A stretch of 43,276 nucleotides of DNA from the NCBI GenBank assembly GCA_036555615.1, contig DATBKZ010000103.1:1-43276 (forward strand), given 5' to 3'. Source of the DNA: SG8-41 sp036555615 (GTDB taxonomy: Bacteria > Pseudomonadota > Gammaproteobacteria > Burkholderiales > SG8-41). Below, one piece after another: positions 38,037-43,276 of this stretch. A program made the translations under genes and the position numbers. Under the pieces are notes generated by a model. The model was not told where the DNA came from, made no database searches, and was given only the letters and a program-made list of their open reading frames with translations. Within the stretch, counting starts at the first letter, position 1. The number at the start of each line of letters is the position of its first letter.

Positions 38037-38750
38037 ATGGCCGCATCGACGACTGAATTCAGGGTGATGACCTCCGGCGCCTTTACTGCCGCGCACCTCG
38101 CATTGATTCCCCAAGTGGAGCGCCTGACGCAGGCGAAAGTCGTGACCGCCTCCACCTCGATCGGCACGGGGGAGATGTCGATCCCGAACCGCCTCAAGCG
38201 CGGGGAGGTGGCGGACATCGTCATCGTCGCGGAGCACGCCCTGCGCCGGTTCGTCGCGGAGGGCCTCGTGCTGGCAGATGGCCTGAAGGTCGTTGCCCGC
38301 TCGAGCGTCGCATTCGCGGTGCGCGCGGGCGCGCCGAAGCCTGACATCGGCTCCGCCGATGCGCTGAGACGAACGCTCCTGCAGGCGAAATCGGTCGGGT
38401 ACTCGGCAAGCGAGAGCGGACGGTATTTTTCCGGGGAGCTGGTCCAGCGGCTCGGGATCGCCGGCGAGGTGCTGCCAAAGAGCCGCATGGTGGGCGGCGG
38501 GGTGCGCGTGGGCGCCGTCATCGCGCGCGGCGAAGTGGAGATCGGCTTGCAACAGCTGAGCGAGCTCTTGCCCGTGCCCGGGATCGAGCACATCACGCTC
38601 CTGCCGCCGGAGCTGCAGAAAGTCACGCCTGTCGCCGCGGGCGTTGCGGCGAGCTGCCCGCATCCAGCGCTTGCGCGAACGGTCATCGAGTTCCTGGCTT
38701 CCCCTCAAGCTGCGGACGCGATCAGGAGCAGCGGTCTCCAGACGCCGTAA
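38037..38750 (+). CDS. ModA-like binding protein without signal peptide
   Basis: A 237-residue type II binding-protein fold of the molybdate/ModA-like group: FRVMTSGAFTAAHLALIPQV, SIGTGEMSIPNRLKRGEVAD, IVIVAEHALRRFVAEGL, and KSVGYSASESGRYFSGEL. It starts directly with the first strand; ATG 38037, or TTG 37992, gives no leader, so it probably stays in the cytoplasm. No modBC is near. Such cytoplasmic ModA-like proteins recur near Bug genes in betaproteobacteria, as far as I recall; the ligand is unknown. The lipoprotein gene follows, its upstream frame overlapping the stop. Confidence 0.8.
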   Translation: MAASTTEFRVMTSGAFTAAHLALIPQVERLTQAKVVTASTSIGTGEMSIPNRLKRGEVADIVIVAEHALRRFVAEGLVLADGLKVVARSSVAFAVRAGAPKPDIGSADALRRTLLQAKSVGYSASESGRYFSGELVQRLGIAGEVLPKSRMVGGGVRVGAVIARGEVEIGLQQLSELLPVPGIEHITLLPPELQKVTPVAAGVAASCPHPALARTVIEFLASPQAADAIRSSGLQTP

Positions 38751-38788
38751 TGAGCCCGGTCGAGCATCGGGGGAAGAGCCGCGCTCTG

Positions 38789-39175
38789 ATGCGGGCGATG
38801 CGGTTGTTGGCTGCGTCGTGCGCCCTCGCGGTGTTGTCCGGCTGCGGCGGCGATGCATCGGTCGCGATCTGCTTCGGCAGCACGGCGTTCTGCACCCTGG
38901 CTTTCAATCCGGTCGCAGACGCGGGCCCAGATAAGACCGTGACGTCCGGCTCGCTGGTGACGCTCGACGGCTCGGGGAGCGCGGGCAGTATCAGCTCCTA
39001 TGCCTGGACGCAGACGGGCGGGCCGGCCGTTGCCCTGGTCAACGCGAACACGGCAGTTGCGACCTTCAATGCTCCCTTCGTGGCGAGCGCGGTGACATTG
39101 ACTTTCCAGCTCACGGTCGTCGACCAGTCGAATCAGGCCGCTACCGACGCCACGAGCGTCACCGTGCAGCCGTAG
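38789..39175 (+). CDS. lipoprotein with a PKD-like domain
   Basis: A protein of about 128 residues. A lipoprotein signal peptide ends in the lipobox Leu-Ser-Gly-Cys (LAVLSGCGGD). The mature part is one Ig-like PKD/REJ-type domain: FNPVADAGPDKTVTSGSLVT, LDGSGSAGSISSYAWTQTGG, and LTFQLTVVDQSNQAATDATS. PKD domains bind proteins or sugars at the cell surface. It should be anchored in the inner or outer membrane; Gly after the Cys favours the outer membrane. ATG 38789 has GGGAAGAG upstream; ATG 38750, overlapping the previous stop, is the alternative. Confidence 0.78.
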   Translation: MRAMRLLAASCALAVLSGCGGDASVAICFGSTAFCTLAFNPVADAGPDKTVTSGSLVTLDGSGSAGSISSYAWTQTGGPAVALVNANTAVATFNAPFVASAVTLTFQLTVVDQSNQAATDATSVTVQP

Positions 39176-39205
39176 AGGCCCCGCGCCGGCCCTGGCGCAG
39201 ATAAC

Positions 39206-39247
39206 TTGATTTGCGTCAATACGCCGCGCCGGGAGGCGGGGTCTAAT
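39206..39247 (+). promoter_or_regulatory. FNR/ANR-type promoter of the CBS-domain gene
   Basis: TTGATTTGCGTCAA (39206-39219) matches TTGAT-N4-(A/G)TCAA. After 22 bases comes TCTAAT (39242-39247), five of six to the -10 consensus. The centre would be near -41.5 from a start at about 39254. The gene's ATG is at 39286. Confidence 0.78.
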
Positions 39248-39285
39248 CTGTACTTGCCGAATGAAGGCGGCAAAAGGAGGTTTCG

Positions 39286-39735
39286 ATGCTGGTCAAGGAA
39301 ATCATGACACCCGGTGTGGACGCCGTGCGACCCGATGCGACGCTGCAGGAGGCCGCGCGCAGGATGCGCGACACCAACGTTGGCTCGCTGCCCGTGTCGG
39401 AAGCCGGCAAGCTCCTCGGGATGATCACCGACCGCGACATCTGCTGCCGCGCCGTGGCCGAAGGCCGGGACACGGCACGTACCACGGTGCAGGAAGTCAT
39501 GTCGCGCGAGCTGACGAGCTGCTTCAGCGATGACGATATCGCGGAGGCGGCGCAGCTCATGGAGCGCAAGCACATCCGCCGGCTCGCGGTGCTGAACCGC
39601 GACCACACGATGGCGGGCTTCCTCTCGGTGGATGATCTGGCGCATCACTCGCACCAGCTCGCGGGCTACGTGCTCGACGCCGCGCGGGCGAAGCACCGCG
39701 AGACGCGGGCGCAGTGGTACTACTCGGGTGGCTGA
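39286..39735 (+). CDS. CBS-domain-pair protein
   Basis: A 149-residue protein made of two CBS motifs: MTPGVDAVRPDATLQEAARR...GSLPVSEAGKLLGMITDRDI and VMSRELTSCFSDDDIAEAAQ...HIRRLAVLNRDHTMAGFLSV. The pair forms a Bateman module that binds adenine nucleotides. Stand-alone CBS proteins of this size are typical members of the ANR/DNR oxygen regulons in pseudomonads and betaproteobacteria. The FNR-type promoter just upstream agrees with that. ATG 39286 has AAAGGAGG at ideal distance, so expression should be strong. Confidence 0.92.
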   Translation: MLVKEIMTPGVDAVRPDATLQEAARRMRDTNVGSLPVSEAGKLLGMITDRDICCRAVAEGRDTARTTVQEVMSRELTSCFSDDDIAEAAQLMERKHIRRLAVLNRDHTMAGFLSVDDLAHHSHQLAGYVLDAARAKHRETRAQWYYSGG

Positions 39736-39756
39736 TCCGGCCTGAAACGCCGGCGA

Positions 39757-40167
39757 CTACCGGGCGGGCAGCGCCGCGACGACGTCGATCTCGATCAGGA
39801 ATTCCGGCTCCGCCAGCCGGCTCACGACGAGCAGCGTGTTGGCGGGCGGCGCCTGCAGGCCCTTGTAGCGCTCCAGGCGCACCTCGCGCAACGCGGGGAG
39901 ATTCTCCGCGTTGGTCAGGTAGGTCGTGGTCTTGACGAGGTTGTGCAGCGTCGCGCCCACGGAGCGCAGCGCAAGCTCGATGTTGTCGTAGACCGCATGG
40001 GCCTGCCGGCGGAAGTCGCTCGCGCGGACCTTGTAGCTCGCGTCGGCCGCCGTCTGGCCCGACAGATAAATCATCCGCGCGCCCTGGACCTCGACCAACT
40101 GCGTGAGCCGCGGCGAAGTCCACAGCCCCGCGGGATTGCTGTATCGCACTTCGAACGTCGGATTCAT
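39757..40167 (-). CDS. Rid/YjgF-family protein, second single-domain copy
   Basis: A 136-residue Rid protein: TQLVEVQGARMIYLSGQTAA, FRRQAHAVYDNIELALRSVG, NLVKTTTYLTNAENLPALRE, and FLIEIDVVAAL. The archetypal active-site Arg (PARxxV) is replaced: Pro-Ala-Asn-Thr-Leu-Leu. The catalytic Glu region, IEID, is kept. It therefore belongs to a branch without shown imine deaminase activity. ATG 40167 has GGGAGA upstream. It is divergent from a Bug receptor across 98 bases. Confidence 0.88.
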   Translation of the reverse strand: MNPTFEVRYSNPAGLWTSPRLTQLVEVQGARMIYLSGQTAADASYKVRASDFRRQAHAVYDNIELALRSVGATLHNLVKTTTYLTNAENLPALREVRLERYKGLQAPPANTLLVVSRLAEPEFLIEIDVVAALPAR

Positions 40168-40265
40168 TGAGTCTCCCGTTTGGCGCGCGCGATTTCGGGC
40201 TGCGCGCGGCGCGGGCATGCTAGCATGAACTTCGACCGACACCTGCGCGTTGTGAGGAGACAAAC

Positions 40266-41228
40266 ATGAGCTTCATGCGAGCCGGCAGCGTCGCCTGCCT
40301 CGTCCTGTGGAGCGCGGCCGCCGCGGCACAGGGCTATCCCGAGAAGGCGGTGCGGATGATCGTTCCGTTCCCGGCCGGCGGGGGATCGGACACCGCGGGC
40401 CGGGCGATTGCGCAGCGCCTGAGCGAGCGCTTCGGGCAGCCGGTGGTGGTGGAGAACCGGGTCGGGGCCGCCGGCAGCATCGGGGCGGAGCTTGCCTCGC
40501 GGGCGCCCGCCGACGGCTACACCATTCTTCTCGGCTCGACCTCGGAGCTGACGCAATATCCCCTCGTCAATCGCAAGATCCGCTACGACCCGGTGCGCGA
40601 TTTCGTCCCGATCAGCATGGTGGGCACGATTCCTCTCGTGCTCGTGGTGCACGCGTCGCTCCCGGCGAGCTCGGTGGCGGACCTGATCCGCCTCGCGCGC
40701 GCGCGGCCCGGGGACATCGATTTCGGCTCGGCGGGCGTGGGCGCGACAACGCACCTCGCCGTCGAGCATTTCATGCTGCTCGCCAAGGTGAAGCTCCGGC
40801 ACGTGCCCTACAAGGGCAGCCCGCAGGTGAGCGCCGATCTGGTGGCGGGCCACATCCAGATGGCGATCCCCACCATGCCCGCGGCATTCCCGTTCATCCA
40901 GTCGAAGCGCATCCGGGTGCTCGCGGTGACGACGGAGAAGCGCGTGCCGGTGCTGCCGGACGTCCCCACGATGCAGGAAGCGGGGGTGAAAGGCTATGTC
41001 AACGTGCTGTGGGCGGGCGTGCTCGCGCCGCGAGGAACGCCCGATGCCGTCGTCAAGCGGCTGAACCGCGAGATCGCGGCCGCGGTCACGACCGCGGGCG
41101 TGCGCAAGGTGCTCGAAGCAAACGGCGCGACGCCGCAGTCGAGCACGCCGCAGGAATTCGCGGCGTTCATCAAGGCCGAGCTGGAAAAGTGGGGATTGGT
41201 CGTGAAGGCGGCGGGCGTTACGCTTTGA
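40266..41228 (+). CDS. Bug/TctC-family periplasmic receptor (10 of 10)
   Basis: A 320-residue receptor, the shortest of the ten. Its signal peptide ends at about residue 21 (AAAAAQ). Loops IVPFPAGGGSDTAGRAI and VPYKGSPQVSADLVAGH; the second lacks the usual Gly-Pro-Ala and has Ser-Pro-Gln-Val, so the pocket probably differs. ATG 40266 follows GAGGAG. Rid genes lie on both sides, one divergent and one convergent, the latter overlapping its stop by 11 bases. Confidence 0.92.
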   Translation: MSFMRAGSVACLVLWSAAAAAQGYPEKAVRMIVPFPAGGGSDTAGRAIAQRLSERFGQPVVVENRVGAAGSIGAELASRAPADGYTILLGSTSELTQYPLVNRKIRYDPVRDFVPISMVGTIPLVLVVHASLPASSVADLIRLARARPGDIDFGSAGVGATTHLAVEHFMLLAKVKLRHVPYKGSPQVSADLVAGHIQMAIPTMPAAFPFIQSKRIRVLAVTTEKRVPVLPDVPTMQEAGVKGYVNVLWAGVLAPRGTPDAVVKRLNREIAAAVTTAGVRKVLEANGATPQSSTPQEFAAFIKAELEKWGLVVKAAGVTL

Positions 41229-42513
41229 CGTAGACCCACAGGTCGAGCTGCACGGTGCAGCCGGGCACGACGAGCGGCCCCGGAACCTGAACCGCCGAGA
41301 TCGGGAGCGGCCGGCCGCCGAGGCGCTCGAGCCAGGCGCGGCACGAGGCCTCGAATTCCCCGACGTCCGTGTGGAACTGCTGGATCCGCACCACGTTCTC
41401 GAGCGAGGTGCCGGCGGCCCGGCATCCCTCCGCCGCGATTTCGAGCAGATACTCCATCTGCCCCCGGATGCCGGCGCGCGACCGGGAGCGTTTGGCGCCG
41501 CGGCGCGATCCCGCGATCGGCCCGTTCGCGTCGGCGGCCACGAGGCCGGAAAAACAGAGGAGGTTGCCCGCCCGCACCGCAAGCGGGTGCCCGTCGCATA
41601 CCGCCGGGTAGCTTCCTTTCACGGGCGTTGGCGTGATCTTGCCACCGCTGGTCACCGCCACCAGGTTGATCTCGCAGCGCGCCTCAGTGATCGCGAATCC
41701 CGGATCGAGCGTCGGCACGAATGTCGTCGCGGGCACGGCACTTCCGAAATGCCGCGCCCACACCTGGTTGAAGGCGGGAACGTCGTGGATGTCCGCGAGA
41801 TACACCTGCGCCTTCACGGCGCTCGCAAGCGACGCCCCCGCGCCTTCGAGCGCCGGCACGAGCTTCCGGCGGACGATGTAGTCGGCCTCGAGCTGGATGC
41901 GGTTTCCCTTCCAGAGATGGCCTTCGGGGACCTTCGCCTCGGGCGCGATGCCGCCGAGGTCGCCGGGCTTCCACGCGGCGAGGAATCCGGCGATGAAGAC
42001 GTAGTCGCCGGCGGTTGCCACGGGCGCGAAGGCGGAGGTCGAGGGAACGTCGAGTCCCGCGGGGAATACGGGCTTCACCTCGAGGCCGGCGCCGGGACGA
42101 ACCGCGATCATCTCCATCGACATGCCGGCGCCGGGCAGGAGGAGGCGCGGCTCGAGCACGGACGTGCTGGGAGCAATGTAGTCGCCGCAGCGCTCCTTTC
42201 TCGCGAGGTGGAGAAAGGGCACCGCGCGCCAGTCGGGGAAATACTGGTCGGTGCGGACCGTGTGCGCGAAGTCGGTGCCGCCCGCCCTCAGCACTTCCTC
42301 CGCGCGCCGATAGAGGCAGATCGCTTCGCGGTACCAGCGGGGAAGGCCCGAGAGCGGGCGGGGACCATCGGCCGCTTCGGGCGCGAGCCCGCCCTTCTCG
42401 TCCCTCGCGAGGATGCCCGACGCGAAGACCCACGGCCCCGCGCGCATGCCCGGCGCGAACGGAATGCGCCCCTTCCCGATCTTGATGGGAAGCAGAGGTT
42501 CGACTAATGCCAT
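41218..42513 (-). CDS. fusion of three Rid/YjgF-like domains
   Basis: A 431-residue protein in which the Rid fold seems to occur three times. Domain 1, about residues 10-130, begins IPFAPGMRAGPWVFASGILA. Domain 2, about 140-275, has APVATAGDYVFIAGFLAAWK and ITEARCEINLVAVTSG. Domain 3, about 290-431, has HPLAVRAGNLLCFSGLVAAD and GQMEYLLEIAAEGC, and ends VPGCTVQLDLWVYVKA. Rid proteins are trimers, so one chain may form a whole pseudo-trimer. None of the three shows the active-site Arg (the positions read Ser, Thr and Ser/Ala-like). ATG 42513 overlaps the rhomboid gene's end by 10 bases, so both are translated together. Confidence 0.82.
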   Translation of the reverse strand: MALVEPLLPIKIGKGRIPFAPGMRAGPWVFASGILARDEKGGLAPEAADGPRPLSGLPRWYREAICLYRRAEEVLRAGGTDFAHTVRTDQYFPDWRAVPFLHLARKERCGDYIAPSTSVLEPRLLLPGAGMSMEMIAVRPGAGLEVKPVFPAGLDVPSTSAFAPVATAGDYVFIAGFLAAWKPGDLGGIAPEAKVPEGHLWKGNRIQLEADYIVRRKLVPALEGAGASLASAVKAQVYLADIHDVPAFNQVWARHFGSAVPATTFVPTLDPGFAITEARCEINLVAVTSGGKITPTPVKGSYPAVCDGHPLAVRAGNLLCFSGLVAADANGPIAGSRRGAKRSRSRAGIRGQMEYLLEIAAEGCRAAGTSLENVVRIQQFHTDVGEFEASCRAWLERLGGRPLPISAVQVPGPLVVPGCTVQLDLWVYVKA

Positions 42514-43265
42514 CCTACGCGCCGGGGCCGCCAGTGCTGCGACCGGTGTTGGGCGAGACGGTCCGGATTCTCGAAGAGCTTGACCAGGACGAGGCCGGCG
42601 ATGAAGCCGCCCAGGTGCGCCCAGAAGGCGACGCCGCCCTCCTGTCCGGCGACGATGCTGGTGAACCCTCCGAACAGCTGCAGCACCGCCCAGTAGATGA
42701 GCATCACCCACGCCGGCAGCGCGATCGAGGTGAGATAGAACCCGATCGGCACCATGGTGAACACCCGGACCTTCGGGAACAGCAACAGATAGGCGCCCAT
42801 CACCCCGCTGATCGCGCCCGAGGCGCCGACCATCGGCACCGTGGAGGCGGGATTGGCGACGACCTGCGCGAGCGCGGCGGCGAGCCCGGTCAGCAGGTAG
42901 AACGCAAGGAACCGGGGCCGCGTCATCGAGTCCTCGATGTTGTTTCCGAAGATCCACAGGAACCACATGTTCCCGAGGAGGTGCATCCAGGAGCCGTGCA
43001 GGAACATGGAGGTCACCACGTTCTGGACCTGGCGGCCGGGATCCGTGAGGCACACCAGCCCTTCGCCCATTGAAAAGCGGGCGCCGGGCGGGACGGACGC
43101 GGTCAACTCCCCGGGAATGAGGCCGAGCTCGCACACCGAGCGCGCAAGCGGAAGCGTGGCGCCCGCGCCCTGGAGGAACAGCCACGCAGCCGCGTTAAGC
43201 GCGATCAGGATGAACGTGACATACGGCGTGCGCTGAGTCGCGTTCTCGTCGTGATAGGGAATCAC
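42504..43265 (-). CDS. rhomboid-family intramembrane serine protease
   Basis: A 253-residue membrane protein with about six helices. The catalytic Ser is in GASGAISGVMGAY and the His in FWAHLGGFIAGL; HGSWMHLLGNMWFLWIFGNN is the conserved helix-2 segment. Rhomboids cut membrane-anchored proteins within the bilayer. The start GTG 43265 (VIPYHDENATQRTPYVTFIL) fits the usual N-terminus of proteobacterial rhomboids of this type. It overlaps the triple-Rid gene, an unusual partner. Only 11 bases remain beyond it in the window. Confidence 0.92.
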   Translation of the reverse strand: MIPYHDENATQRTPYVTFILIALNAAAWLFLQGAGATLPLARSVCELGLIPGELTASVPPGARFSMGEGLVCLTDPGRQVQNVVTSMFLHGSWMHLLGNMWFLWIFGNNIEDSMTRPRFLAFYLLTGLAAALAQVVANPASTVPMVGASGAISGVMGAYLLLFPKVRVFTMVPIGFYLTSIALPAWVMLIYWAVLQLFGGFTSIVAGQEGGVAFWAHLGGFIAGLVLVKLFENPDRLAQHRSQHWRPRRVGWH

Positions 43266-43276
43266 GGCTCAGCCGG

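Noticed and set aside
40164..41582. A 472-codon minus-strand open frame
   Set aside because: Antisense shadow of the Bug gene at 40266, extended into the triple-Rid gene in a wrong frame.
1..43276. tRNA or rRNA genes, CRISPR arrays, insertion sequences and prophage genes
   Set aside because: No cloverleaf, regular repeat-spacer pattern, transposase motif or phage protein was seen on either strand by reading; a short tRNA could still be missed without a covariance search.

Overview
The window looks like chromosomal DNA of a high-GC betaproteobacterium, most likely of the order Burkholderiales. This rests mainly on ten genes for Bug/TctC-type periplasmic receptors, a family expanded almost only in that group, and on the style of the other genes. 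Species cannot be named from the sequence alone. I see no tRNA, rRNA, insertion sequence, phage gene or CRISPR array. Most of the window reads as accessory metabolism and small stress modules rather than core genome. The exceptions are an infA copy, an rRNA pseudouridine synthase and a rhomboid protease.

Bases 1-7.5 kb: the tail of an unknown gene, a DUF433/DUF5615 toxin-antitoxin-like pair, a VOC protein preceded by a perfect 31-bp palindrome, an RHH/PIN toxin-antitoxin pair, a membrane protein with an Mrr-like domain, a methyltransferase, a pseudouridine synthase, a Tat-exported NAD(P)-binding protein, a deaminase, a decayed AbiEi-type antitoxin, and an HTH-nucleotidyltransferase/HEPN pair with a two-copy operator. 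Bases 7.5-18.3 kb: an enolase-superfamily enzyme, a 3-hydroxyisobutyrate-dehydrogenase-like enzyme, an alpha/beta hydrolase, three Bug receptors, an AbrB/PIN pair, a flavin 2-hydroxy-acid oxidase directly behind an MFS transporter, a MazEF-type pair, and a truncated thioesterase. Five toxin-antitoxin-like pairs therefore lie in the first 18 kb and none after that.

Bases 18.3-34 kb: small hydrolases (MBL fold, dienelactone hydrolase, amidohydrolase), an SDR lacking its catalytic tyrosine, an adenosine-specific-kinase-family gene, five more Bug receptors paired with a Rid protein, a deaminase or a dehydrogenase, a YSC84-like secreted protein, and a TrpB2-type enzyme. Three short decayed pieces of the kinase gene lie in front of other genes here. 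Bases 34-43.3 kb: a PPOX-family flavoprotein, a DEDD exonuclease, infA, a CMD/AhpD-like protein, two more Bug receptors, a ModA-like protein without a signal peptide, a CBS-domain protein, a Rid protein, a gene with three fused Rid domains, and a rhomboid protease.

How the parts may work together: most Bug genes sit next to a soluble enzyme, in the same or a divergent unit, as if each receptor senses or captures one small organic acid that its neighbour converts. No TctA/TctB membrane partners are present, so transport, if it happens, needs proteins from elsewhere. In the last 9 kb, three FNR/ANR-type boxes lie at one identical distance from a -10 element in front of the PPOX, Bug/CMD and CBS genes, which points to control by low oxygen.
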